Under the pieces are notes generated by a model, which saw nothing but the letters and a program-made list of their open reading frames with translations, did no database searches and had not been told where the DNA came from. Made by a program: the position numbers and the translations under genes. A DNA stretch of 30,494 nucleotides, from positions 1 through 30,494 of the IMG/VR virus record IMGVR_UViG_3300035199_000057; one strand, given 5' to 3'. The stretch comes from a virus. Of the stretch, positions 1 through 6,636 are shown piece after piece (the stretch's first letter is position 1; every line of letters begins with the position of its first letter).

Positions 1-185
1 TTGCCCTAGTCATCATAGGAATCGCCGCCGCGATAACCGCCGCAATCTTGATCTGGAAGAACTGGGACAAGATAATCCTCGCCTTGAAGAAAACCCTGGA
101 AGTCCTCAAGGCCACTTTCAAGACCGTCTTCGACTTCATAAAAGAGATCGTCTCCAAAGTATTCGCCAAGATAACTGACCTATAC
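1..185. repeat. Terminal direct repeat (left copy), circular-genome overlap
   Basis: Bases 1-185 are repeated at 30310-30494 with one mismatch (C at 128, T at 30437). Both copies lie inside the tape-measure gene and the reading frame continues perfectly across the joint, so this is most simply the overlap of a circular or circularly permuted assembly. The mismatch is at a third codon position (Val GTC/GTT). Confidence 0.95.
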
Positions 186-755
186 AACTCCAAGTTGGGA
201 TGGCTCTTGCCGGGTGGCTCACTCATCAAAGCAATTTCATTCCTCGAAAACAACTGGAATGAGATATGGGATGGCATCCAGACCAAATTCAAGACCGTCA
301 CCGATGCCTTGGTCGCAACCTTCCAAAGCGTCAAGGGTACGATTCTTGGGATATGGGACGGCATGGTGTCCGGCATCAAGGGCGCGATAAATAGCGTCAT
401 CGGCACTATCAACGGATTTATCCAGCGGATCAACTCCATCCGGATTACCGTTCCAGGCGTAGATATTCCAGGGGTCGGGCGGGTCGGCGGATTCTCGGTC
501 GGGATGCCTACCATCCCGGAGATTCCAAGTCTAGCCAAGGGTGGCATCGTCAACCGGCCCACCCTGGCGATGCTGGGTGAGTCCGGGCCGGAAGCGGTCG
601 TCCCGTTGGGGCGTGGCCGCGGCGTCGGGATGACCATCAACCTGGTGATCAACGGGGACGTAAACGGCTTCGACGACTTCCAGCAAAAGGTGACCAGCGT
701 GATTCGGGACGCCGTCCTGGGCGGCGGATTCTCCGGCGTACTGGCGAGGGCTTAG
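1..755 (+). CDS. Tail tape measure protein, C-terminal part (continues from 29304)
   Basis: This is the C-terminal part of the tape measure protein, whose N-terminal part begins at 29304; joined across the circle the protein is 586 residues. The tape measure sets tail length and is ejected during infection. The window opens in the second base of a codon, so the Met codon at 48 is internal. Visible are an amphipathic and hydrophobic stretch, a Gly-rich segment, and near the C-terminus the sequence GPEAVVPLGR, a very common ending of siphophage tape measures. The stop TAG at 753-755 is directly followed by the ATG of the minor tail gene. The identification is firm; the opening is artificial and not a truncation. 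Confidence 0.93.
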   Translation, partial: ALVIIGIAAAITAAILIWKNWDKIILALKKTLEVLKATFKTVFDFIKEIVSKVFAKITDLYNSKLGWLLPGGSLIKAISFLENNWNEIWDGIQTKFKTVTDALVATFQSVKGTILGIWDGMVSGIKGAINSVIGTINGFIQRINSIRITVPGVDIPGVGRVGGFSVGMPTIPEIPSLAKGGIVNRPTLAMLGESGPEAVVPLGRGRGVGMTINLVINGDVNGFDDFQQKVTSVIRDAVLGGGFSGVLARA

Positions 756-2288
756 ATGGTCGTTGCAACGTACAAGCTCCAGGTAGATTGGGCGAATGAC
801 GGATCGTGGACCGGGACAGGTGAGACGATAGACATGGGCCGGGTCCGCGGTATCACTTGCAGTTTCGGGAGGGACCGGGCGTCCCAACTGACCGGACGCT
901 CAAAGGCGGGAAGCCTCCGGGCCACGCTAGACAACCGGTCAGGGGACTATAACCAGTTCAATTCTGACTCGCCCATATACGGCAACATCCTCCCAGGCCG
1001 TCCCGTCCGGCTTTTGGGGACATCGACCACCCAGTCCGATCAGGCCATATGGCAAGGCTACCTCCTCCGGGTCACGCCTCAAGTCTTCCTCGGCGGGGAT
1101 GCCACGGCGATACTTGAGGCGACCGGGCCGCTCGGCCAGATCAACCTCGACCAGATCGAGGTGGCTATGGTCACGTCCCAACGCACCGACCAGGTCGTGG
1201 ATGACATCCTGGACGCTGCCGGCTGGGGCGCCGGGAGTAGCTACCGGACTTTGGACACTGGCAAGACGACCATTACTCGTTACTGGAAGTCGGCCACCTA
1301 TACCGTCCCGGCCCTCCAGGAGGTCGAGTCCACCGAGGGCGGCTTCATCCGGGAAGGGAAAGATGGAAAGATAATTTTTGACAACCGGACCCACCGGCTG
1401 GGAGGGGCGGCGCTTACATCTCAGGCCACCTATTCAGATGCCTCCGACGCTGCGAGGGTATATTCCGGCCTCATCATGGATGACCCGCTCCCGCATATCT
1501 TCAACATCTTTGAGACCGATGTCCAGACCTACACGACCGCCAGCGTGGCGGTATTGTGGACCCTCTCGGAGACCGGCGCCAGCTCCCCGTCCATCGCTCC
1601 CGGCGTGGCCCGGACGTATATCGCCCGGTATCCGACCACCGCCTCGGCCAACAACGCCAGGGGAGTCGCATTGTGGACGACCACGGCGGCAACCACCGAT
1701 ATGCTGGGGAATACGGCGGCGGACGGCTCCGGGACCAACGTCACCGCCTCCATCGGCATCTCCGTTAGCAAGTCCTCGGAAACGATGGACATCACCCTAA
1801 CCAATAACGGGACGGTGACGGCATACATAACGAAGCTCCAGGCCAGGGGGACGGCCATCACGGCGGACGACCCGGCCAGCATCAAACAGGAGGACGCCAC
1901 CTCCCAGACCGCATTCGGCAAGCGTACCTGGCCGAGCAAGACGAAATTTATCCCGGACAGTGGCGAAGCCCTGGACTGGGCCGACTATAACCTCTCGATC
2001 TACAAAGACCCGACCGCCGTCCTCCAGCTTTCCTATTTCGCCAACCGGGACACCAACGCCATCAATGAGATGCTGGACCGGGACATCAGCGAACGGGTGA
2101 CGGTCGAGGCTGAGAACAATGCAGACCTCTCGATTGACCGGGACTTCTTCATTGAGGCGGTAACTCACCAGATCAGCGCCAACCGGCTCCACAAAGTGAC
2201 ATACCTCCTCTCGGACGCCGTCCAGTTTAGTGATTTTTGGGTCTTGAATACATCGGCCCTCGGAACCTCGACAAGGCTGGCATACTGA
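756..2288 (+). CDS. Minor tail protein (distal tail/baseplate hub type)
   Basis: A 510-residue protein that starts immediately after the tape-measure stop codon. The first ~90 residues carry the pattern of siphophage minor tail proteins: a short beta-rich opening, then LRATLDNRSGDYNQF, the SPIYG turn and LPGRPVRLLG, in that order. The remainder is long, beta-rich and without catalytic motifs. The position directly behind the tape measure is where distal tail and hub proteins are encoded, so a structural role at the tail tip, possibly in adsorption or as the platform for the fibre at 2718, is inferred. The exact baseplate position cannot be decided from sequence alone. Confidence 0.8.
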   Translation: MVVATYKLQVDWANDGSWTGTGETIDMGRVRGITCSFGRDRASQLTGRSKAGSLRATLDNRSGDYNQFNSDSPIYGNILPGRPVRLLGTSTTQSDQAIWQGYLLRVTPQVFLGGDATAILEATGPLGQINLDQIEVAMVTSQRTDQVVDDILDAAGWGAGSSYRTLDTGKTTITRYWKSATYTVPALQEVESTEGGFIREGKDGKIIFDNRTHRLGGAALTSQATYSDASDAARVYSGLIMDDPLPHIFNIFETDVQTYTTASVAVLWTLSETGASSPSIAPGVARTYIARYPTTASANNARGVALWTTTAATTDMLGNTAADGSGTNVTASIGISVSKSSETMDITLTNNGTVTAYITKLQARGTAITADDPASIKQEDATSQTAFGKRTWPSKTKFIPDSGEALDWADYNLSIYKDPTAVLQLSYFANRDTNAINEMLDRDISERVTVEAENNADLSIDRDFFIEAVTHQISANRLHKVTYLLSDAVQFSDFWVLNTSALGTSTRLAY

Positions 2289-2716
2289 TGGCAGATGATT
2301 ACATAGTCCAGCACCAAGACCTCCAGCCGGACCCGTATCTGACGACGGTCCGGGGGATGTATATGCGGATGGGATTCGGCCCACTCCCGGACCCGACCGA
2401 GGACAACACCTCCGGCCAGGTCGCGGCCCGTATCAATCATGGCCGTTGGCTGGTCGATTGTCCTGGGTGCAATAGCGCCCTCGTCGTTGACCTCTCCCAG
2501 CCGGTCTTCATGTGCGTGGAATGCGGCAACGCCGCCAACGACGGGAAGTGGTTCAAGGTGACCGTCCCGACCAACCGGAAGGCCATCGAGGCCGAGTTAT
2601 TAAAGCGGCCCTGGAACGGGCGTAACCCAGCCGAGGCGGTCAACCGTAATTGGGAGCCGGGAGAGACGGTGGCAACGCTGAAACAAGAAAACACCGAGCA
2701 TGGAATAGGAGCTTAG
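2288..2716 (+). CDS. Zinc-ribbon protein of the tail module, function unknown
   Basis: A 142-residue protein whose ATG overlaps the preceding stop (TGATG at 2286-2290); this start is preferred to an upstream GTG because overlap coupling is the rule here. Four cysteines form a classic zinc ribbon: CPGC (residues 58-61) and CVEC (76-79), with hydrophobic residues between. The N-terminal ~50 residues are acidic and Pro-rich. It sits between the minor tail protein and the tail fibre, so it is probably made late with them; whether it is in the virion or assists assembly cannot be told. The family is not one I can name. Confidence 0.75.
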   Translation: MADDYIVQHQDLQPDPYLTTVRGMYMRMGFGPLPDPTEDNTSGQVAARINHGRWLVDCPGCNSALVVDLSQPVFMCVECGNAANDGKWFKVTVPTNRKAIEAELLKRPWNGRNPAEAVNRNWEPGETVATLKQENTEHGIGA

Positions 2717-2717
2717 A

Positions 2718-3593
2718 ATGGCCTGGACGACTCCGAAAACTTGGGCATCTGGCTACGTGGTTTTGGCCGCAGATTTGAACACCCACTTAAGAGACAATCT
2801 CAACGTCACCGCTCCGGCTGTGCTGACTACGGCGGGTGATATCCTCTATGCTTCGGGAGCCAACACTCCCGCGAGATTAGCTAAGTCGACGACCTCCACC
2901 CAATATCTCGCAAATACTGGAACGAGCAACGCCCCAGCCTGGAACGAAGTGGCCCTGGCGACCGGAGTCAGCGGGACTTTGCCGGTCGGGAATGGCGGGA
3001 CCGGAGCTACTACTTTAACCGCCAATGGGGCTTTGATTGGAAATGGGACTTCGGCCATAGCATCGGTCGATATGTCCACCAAGGGCGGATTACTGGTCGG
3101 GGATGGCTCCGGTAATCCTTCGGTCCTCGCTGTCGGTGGTACTGCTGACCATGTGCTGACAGTAGACTCCGGCGAGGCCACCGGGATCAAGTGGTCGGCG
3201 GTTGCCACCGTACCGGACGCCGCTACACAGGCGGAATTAGAAGCCGCGTCCTCTACCTCAACCTACACGTCTCCAGGGCGTCAGCAGTACCATCCTACGG
3301 CGTGTAAGATGTGGTGTTCCATAGAGATTACCGGCACTCTAGAGTCCCCGTCCTATAACGTGGCTAGTGTGGGCGATACCGGAACGGGAAACAGGGATAT
3401 AAATTTCACGACGGCTTTCAGTACTGATACGTTTCCTAGTTGGGCGGCGTTCACCGTTAGTGACCAGGGCCAGAATAAATACATTGTGGCAACGATGAAC
3501 TCGACCGGCGATATGAATCTAATCGTCCGAACGGACGCGGGAGGCCTGGACGATGCGGCGACGGCCCAGGGGTCTTTCGGAGATCAGACCTGA
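2718..3593 (+). CDS. Tail fibre / receptor-binding protein
   Basis: A 291-residue protein beginning MAWTTPKTWASGYVVLAADL and then NTHLRDNL, an N-terminus typical of phage tail fibres and appendages. The middle (about residues 75-160) is rich in Gly, Thr, Ser and Ala and contains LPVGNGGTG and related turns typical of fibre shafts. The C-terminal ~110 residues are a separate beta-rich, presumably receptor-binding, head. It probably trimerises and attaches to the tail tip. It is followed by a one-base overlap with a chaperone-like gene, the usual fibre/chaperone pairing. The receptor cannot be deduced. Confidence 0.82.
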   Translation: MAWTTPKTWASGYVVLAADLNTHLRDNLNVTAPAVLTTAGDILYASGANTPARLAKSTTSTQYLANTGTSNAPAWNEVALATGVSGTLPVGNGGTGATTLTANGALIGNGTSAIASVDMSTKGGLLVGDGSGNPSVLAVGGTADHVLTVDSGEATGIKWSAVATVPDAATQAELEAASSTSTYTSPGRQQYHPTACKMWCSIEITGTLESPSYNVASVGDTGTGNRDINFTTAFSTDTFPSWAAFTVSDQGQNKYIVATMNSTGDMNLIVRTDAGGLDDAATAQGSFGDQT

Positions 3594-4228
3594 TGGTTGT
3601 AACAATTTTACATCAACTTCCTTCCGGCGTGGTTGCCAGTTATCCGCCCAGTGCTGATCTGATGGCTCTGATGATGGGTGAGGGGCTGGGATGGGACGAT
3701 GGCGCCATCGCTCGGGAGGTCACGTTACGAATGACTCCCGCGACACGTAACTCATGGCCGGGATATTCCAGGGCAATATCGGAGGAATGGGCGGCAGCAG
3801 TAGGGCGCGGCGGTCTAACCGAGGCGCAAGCCCTCGATTTATTCACCCGTTTTACCAAGGAGCGCCAGGGTTCATTGGCGACATTTCTAACTAATACGGA
3901 CGATCTGCCAGACGAGTTTCTCAAGGATCGTTATTTTCGAGATGCCATTGTCTGGGACGATACGGCTCCCGCAAAATGCCGATGTAACATGGATGCATGT
4001 CGGGTCATCCATATGGACAAGATACGGTTAGCCAGGAACGCCGAGCTGGATCGAGAGGATGTCAACATGCTCCGGGCTATCGAATCTGGCGATACGTCGG
4101 AGCAATCGATCATATCCAGCAGAAAACAGGCTCTCCGGGATATTCCACAAACTTTCGACCTGACTACCGATAGTACATCCATACTCCAGGGACGATGGCC
4201 CTCGGAATTGCCAGCGCGGGAGTCCTAA
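3593..4228 (+). CDS. Probable tail fibre assembly chaperone
   Basis: A 211-residue protein overlapping the fibre gene by one base (TGATG). The C-terminal part contains SSRKQALRDIPQTFDLT followed by a WPSELP tail; the pattern of Arg/Lys-Gln-Ala-Leu-Arg-Asp-hydrophobic-Pro ending near a WP motif is typical of small chaperones encoded just downstream of fibre genes. The N-terminal ~120 residues are of unknown fold. The role, folding or trimerisation of the fibre, is inferred from this motif and position. An alternative is that it is itself a tail-tip component. Confidence 0.6.
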   Translation: MVVTILHQLPSGVVASYPPSADLMALMMGEGLGWDDGAIAREVTLRMTPATRNSWPGYSRAISEEWAAAVGRGGLTEAQALDLFTRFTKERQGSLATFLTNTDDLPDEFLKDRYFRDAIVWDDTAPAKCRCNMDACRVIHMDKIRLARNAELDREDVNMLRAIESGDTSEQSIISSRKQALRDIPQTFDLTTDSTSILQGRWPSELPARES

Positions 4229-4459
4229 GTGGCGGACCTGGCAGGGCTGGCCGAGATAGTCGGGCCAATCGGAGTCCTGGTGGTCGTCGTGGCCTGGGCT
4301 ATCATCAGCCGGCGCCACGGCAACGGCAGTTCCGACCGTTACCAGGTCGTGGTCACCAAGTTGGATTCACTCCGGGACGACATCGGGGAGATTAAGACCG
4401 ATGTCCGAGACCTCCGCGCCAACCTGGTCCGGCACCTGGAGGATCACGCCAACGCTTAG
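4229..4459 (+). CDS. Holin-like small membrane protein with coiled coil
   Basis: A 76-residue protein starting with GTG directly behind the previous stop. One hydrophobic segment (about residues 9-27, rich in Val, Ile and Gly) is followed by RRHGNG and then a charged, heptad-like helix (about 43-75). This topology, an N-terminal transmembrane helix with a cytoplasmic coiled coil, resembles one class of small phage holins and haemolysin-like proteins. It is the last gene of the late tail block and is followed by a terminator-like hairpin, the usual place for lysis genes, but no endolysin is adjacent. Holin is a topological guess. Confidence 0.5.
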   Translation: MADLAGLAEIVGPIGVLVVVVAWAIISRRHGNGSSDRYQVVVTKLDSLRDDIGEIKTDVRDLRANLVRHLEDHANA

Positions 4460-4496
4460 ATAGAATTCCATCTCATCTCTTTCACCTCCTAGGAGC

Positions 4497-4534
4497 GGCC
4501 CCGGCGGATTCGGCACCCACCGGGGTCGTTGCTA
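4497..4534 (+). terminator. Weak intrinsic terminator-like hairpin ending the late operon
   Basis: GGCCCCGG (4497-4504) can pair with CCGGGGTC (4520-4527) around a 15-base loop, but the following bases are only moderately T-rich. It resembles a degraded copy of the strong GCCCCGGC terminators at 17314, 18007 and 18440, and like them stands just upstream of the conserved promoter element. Confidence 0.45.
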
Positions 4535-4550
4535 TTTGGCGTCATCCAAT

Positions 4551-4620
4551 ATCAACGAGTTTTGCAAATTGGTATAGAAAAAGCTTGACAGTTTATGGCG
4601 GTGTGCCTTATAATATACAT
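4551..4620 (+). promoter_or_regulatory. Promoter P1 of the repeated phage promoter family
   Basis: The conserved upstream element ATCAACGAGTTTTGCAAATT begins at 4551. It is followed by TTGACA (4585-4590), an 18-base spacer and TATAAT (4609-4614) continuing ATACATAG. Sister copies are at 7259, 16886, 17348 and 18051. It should drive the early block starting at 4648. Confidence 0.88.
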
Positions 4621-4647
4621 AGTCAATCAAACAGGAGGAAATCAACC

Positions 4648-4836
4648 ATGACGACAACCATCAGCATCCCCGAGGGAACCATCGTCGGACGGATGACCGG
4701 CGACAAGGTGACTCCGGTCACCCTGGCCGGGAGCGTCTACGTCGAGGCATACCGCGACTATGACGGGTCGTGGGTCTACAGCGTCGGCAAGCAACAGTAC
4801 TGTTGCGCTGGAGGACTGGCGACAGTCCTCGCCTAA
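4648..4836 (+). CDS. Small protein of unknown function, first gene after promoter P1
   Basis: A 62-residue protein starting at ATG 4648, nine bases behind a strong AGGAGGA. An in-frame TTG further up lies inside the -35 box of P1 and cannot be the start. The sequence is beta-rich, with two adjacent cysteines near the C-terminus (QYCCAGG) and no recognised domain. A 7-bp inverted repeat (4811-4830) ends the coding region just before the TAA. As the first gene behind a strong promoter it is probably an early protein, perhaps acting on host functions, but nothing in the sequence proves that. Confidence 0.7.
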   Translation: MTTTISIPEGTIVGRMTGDKVTPVTLAGSVYVEAYRDYDGSWVYSVGKQQYCCAGGLATVLA

Positions 4837-4894
4837 ACGGTGAGCCAGCCCTTCGGGGCCGTAACCCACAACAAGAGCCGGTGGCAAGTCCGGC
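4811..4894 (+). other. Run of three RNA hairpins across a gene end and the next leader
   Basis: Three stems follow one another: GAGGACT/AGTCCTC (4811-4830), GCCC-UUCG-GGGC (4848-4859) and GCCGG/CCGGC with an 8-base loop (4877-4894). The last is followed by the GAGGAGGAGG ribosome-binding region of the gene at 4918. They could slow RNase decay or control translation; there is no U tract, so termination is unlikely. Confidence 0.5.
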
Positions 4895-4917
4895 CAAACA
4901 GAGGAGGAGGAGACGAG

Positions 4918-5262
4918 ATGCTAGGAAACATTTACTGCACCATCCACCGGGACACCGTCAGAGAGGTCAACGTCATCGTTGGGGAGATAACCGAGGAACA
5001 ACAGAAGAAGCTAGAACGGAAAGTCAGCCGCGCCATGAGCGCAGGACTCCAGGTCGAATGGCCGGACGGATCGCGCCAGTGGATCGACATCCATCCGCTC
5101 TACAACTTCAACGAGTCGGCGGCATCTGGGTACACTTGGGACGCCAGTGGCGACCGTATCAAATGCGAGTACATCCGAAACACTCTAGCAAGCGACGGCG
5201 ACACAATCTCCAAGGAGGTCATCAAGACCCGGTTCGTAAATTACGACAAAGCCTTCGCATAA
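4918..5262 (+). CDS. Protein of unknown function upstream of hammerhead ribozyme 1
   Basis: A 114-residue protein; the ATG at 4918 follows a purine-rich GAGGAGGAGG leader and is preferred to an upstream in-frame GTG. It is a mixed alpha/beta, moderately acidic protein with a helical EEQQKKLERKVSRAM segment (about residues 26-40) and several aromatics (WPDG, WIDIHPLYNF). No domain is recognised. Its stop codon TAA (5260-5262) merges directly into the first hammerhead ribozyme, so its mRNA would acquire a 3' end 52 bases downstream of the stop when the ribozyme cuts. Confidence 0.72.
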   Translation: MLGNIYCTIHRDTVREVNVIVGEITEEQQKKLERKVSRAMSAGLQVEWPDGSRQWIDIHPLYNFNESAASGYTWDASGDRIKCEYIRNTLASDGDTISKEVIKTRFVNYDKAFA

Positions 5263-5264
5263 CC

Positions 5265-5318
5265 CGCCCTGACGAGGCCCGGTGGCTCCGGGCCGAAACT
5301 CCCTCCGGGGAGTAGGCG
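5265..5318 (+). ncRNA. Hammerhead ribozyme 1 (type I)
   Basis: All core elements are present in order: stem I 5' strand CGCC (5265-5268), CUGACGA (5269-5275), stem II GGCCCGG/CCGGGCC with loop UGGCU (5276-5294), GAAA (5295-5298), stem III CUCCC/GGGAG closed by a UCCG tetraloop (5299-5312), UA (5313-5314), then GGCG (5315-5318) closing stem I. The expected cut is between A5314 and G5315. Stem I is the open stem, so this is type I. The 3' product would begin 11 bases before the AAGGAGG (5326-5332) of the next gene. Confidence 0.92.
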
Positions 5319-5339
5319 ATAAGCCAAGGAGGAGATGAG

Positions 5340-5468
5340 ATGGCAACTAAGACGGGCAAATGCCCCAGGTGCGAAGCCAAATTTCCCAACACCAAGATGG
5401 GACGGATACAACTAGCAAGCCATTGGGCGAAGTTGCAGAACCAAAGTGATCCAGCCCATACGGCATAA
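5340..5468 (+). CDS. 42-residue zinc-finger-like peptide between two hammerheads
   Basis: A short gene with a strong AAGGAGG seven bases before the ATG. The product has CPRC at residues 8-11 and histidines at 28 and near the C-terminus (DPAHTA), a plausible single C2H2-like or treble-clef zinc site, with a Lys/Arg-rich N-terminal half. It lies exactly between hammerhead 1 and hammerhead 2, and both ribozyme sequences start at the stop codon of the gene before them with the same bases (ATAACCCGCCCTGACGAGG). Cleavage at both sites would free a 206-nt RNA carrying only this gene. Function unknown; nucleic acid binding is possible. Confidence 0.75.
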   Translation: MATKTGKCPRCEAKFPNTKMGRIQLASHWAKLQNQSDPAHTA

Positions 5469-5470
5469 CC

Positions 5471-5524
5471 CGCCCTGACGAGGCCGGATGGTTACCGGCC
5501 GAAACTCCCTTCGGGGAGTAGGCG
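5471..5524 (+). ncRNA. Hammerhead ribozyme 2 (type I)
   Basis: Same architecture as ribozyme 1: CGCC (5471-5474), CUGACGA (5475-5481), stem II GGCCGG/CCGGCC with loop AUGGUUA (5482-5500), GAAA (5501-5504), stem III CUCCC/GGGAG with UUCG (5505-5518), UA (5519-5520), GGCG (5521-5524). The cut is expected after A5520. Stem II is one base pair shorter than in copy 1 with both strands changed together, and the tetraloop differs (UUCG against UCCG): changes that preserve pairing. Confidence 0.93.
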
Positions 5525-5548
5525 ATAAACCAAGGAGGAGGACAGGGA

Positions 5549-5794
5549 TTGACCATGCAGTCATTAGATCAAAACATTAGACTCCTACGGGACAGGTGTC
5601 AGAAACAAAGAGCGGATTGGTTGAAACTCAGTGCATGGCAACGCCGCAAACGAAAGCAAGACTCGGGATATCATGCATTTATCATGGGTGAAGAATTTGC
5701 TTATTCCGTAGTCATTGGCCTTATCAATAGACAGGGCAACGAAGAAGAAATGCAAAAGTTCATCGGACAGTTGGTAGGGGAGAGCAGTGAATAG
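5549..5794 (+). CDS. Small basic protein of unknown function
   Basis: An 81-residue protein directly behind hammerhead 2. Two starts are possible: TTG 5549, seven bases after GGAGG (5537-5541), or ATG 5555, thirteen bases away; the TTG has the better spacing. The N-terminal half is Arg/Lys-rich (RLLRDRCQKQ, WQRRKRK) and probably helical. The C-terminal half is acidic and ends two bases before the ATG of the next gene. No known domain. It would be translated from the 3' product of ribozyme 2 with the short leader GGCGAUAAACCAAGGAGGA. Confidence 0.65.
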   Translation: MTMQSLDQNIRLLRDRCQKQRADWLKLSAWQRRKRKQDSGYHAFIMGEEFAYSVVIGLINRQGNEEEMQKFIGQLVGESSE

Positions 5795-5795
5795 G

Positions 5796-6182
5796 ATGAC
5801 AACCCGCGACAAGGTTATTCAGATACGGGCGGAGCAACCCAACGCCCACGCCGCCCAGATAGCCCGGATCATCGGCGTGACCAGTGGGCGGGTCTACCAG
5901 ATACTCCAGGAGCTAGGTCTAGCCACGACCATCCCCGGAGCGAAGGGCCGCCCACGCCAGAAGGCCGCGCTATGGGTCAGCCGTAAGGCCAAGGCACTCC
6001 GCATCAGGAAGCGGTTGGAGTCGGGACAGGCATACACCGAGGCGGATGGGACGGTCTGGTGGTTCGTCACCGACCTGACGCCTCAGTGGGGCCAGGTGAT
6101 CGTCTCCACATGGTCCGGCGCGGTCAAGACCGGCGAGAGGGTATATCCCGGCATCGACGCCGCCCTGGAAGCGGAGGTCTAG
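5796..6182 (+). CDS. Helix-turn-helix protein, possible early regulator
   Basis: A 128-residue protein; ATG 5796 is used, although a GTG at 5787 overlapping the previous stop is also possible. Residues about 18-42 form a helix-turn-helix (AAQIARIIGVTSGRVYQILQ) of the winged or AsnC/MarR-like sort, preceded by RDKVIQIRAEQPN. A basic stretch (KGRPRQK, RKAKALRIRKR) follows, then a beta-rich C-terminal domain with WWF and WGQV. It is likely a DNA-binding regulator. It is a candidate for recognising the element repeated in the five phage promoters, but that link is only inferred from its being a regulator in the early block. Confidence 0.7.
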   Translation: MTTRDKVIQIRAEQPNAHAAQIARIIGVTSGRVYQILQELGLATTIPGAKGRPRQKAALWVSRKAKALRIRKRLESGQAYTEADGTVWWFVTDLTPQWGQVIVSTWSGAVKTGERVYPGIDAALEAEV

Positions 6183-6183
6183 G

Positions 6184-6399
6184 ATGTACTGCATATCATG
6201 TGGCAAGAAGGGAGTCCATTGGCCCAAGAATAACCCGAAGGCTTGTTCGATGAAGTGTCTGGCTTTCCGGGTACTGGGCGAATATGGCTCCGGCGGCGAC
6301 GGGTTTTATTGTCCTGATTGCGGGTTGGATATCGACTCAGACCATTGCGATATAAGCGGCTCAAGACTTGAATCATCATGGGAGGAACGCGAGAAATGA
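6184..6399 (+). CDS. Small cysteine-rich zinc-binding protein
   Basis: A 71-residue protein with CISC near the N-terminus (residues 3-6), a central CSMKC and CPDC plus a later HC pair: enough ligands for two zinc sites. It starts one base after the preceding stop codon. The layout resembles small phage proteins annotated only as zinc-finger hypotheticals. The last codons overlap the start of the next gene (ATGA at 6396-6399). Function is unknown. Confidence 0.7.
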   Translation: MYCISCGKKGVHWPKNNPKACSMKCLAFRVLGEYGSGGDGFYCPDCGLDIDSDHCDISGSRLESSWEEREK

Positions 6400-6614
6400 T
6401 GGAGACCAAACACCCAAGCCTAGAGTTTCATTGTCCCGCAACGAAGGAGCATATATCCCTAGCATTCGGGTATCTTGCCAACGAGGCGATGATGCCCATA
6501 TTCCGGGGCGACGAGTTGGTCGCGATGCTACCAAGGGAGGTGCTTATCGCCGCCCTCCGGGAAGGATGGGGCGGGACCGAGTCGGGCTGGTGGGTCGATC
6601 CCGCCAGTAACTAA
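6396..6614 (+). CDS. Small protein of unknown function
   Basis: A 72-residue protein. The ATG at 6396 overlaps the preceding stop and stands ten bases after GGAGG (6381-6385), so it is preferred to ATG 6378, which lies ahead of that site. The chain is acidic, with one cysteine and a helical middle (ANEAMMPIF, ELVAMLPREVLIAALREGW), and ends WWVDPASN. No domain is recognised. It is the last gene of the compact early run; base composition changes abruptly after it. Confidence 0.6.
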   Translation: MMETKHPSLEFHCPATKEHISLAFGYLANEAMMPIFRGDELVAMLPREVLIAALREGWGGTESGWWVDPASN

Positions 6615-6636
6615 AGGACTCCGCATTAAACGCAAT

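Noticed and set aside
4585-4650. TTG at 4585 as start of the first early gene.
   Set aside because: It is the -35 box of promoter P1; ATG 4648 has a strong ribosome-binding site.
4837-4917. GCCGG-TGGCAAGT-CCGGC followed by CCAAAC and GAGG, reminiscent of stem P4 of a twister ribozyme.
   Set aside because: A matching cleavage site (UAA after stem P1), stem P2 and both pseudoknots could not be built from the surrounding sequence, so only a hairpin is reported.
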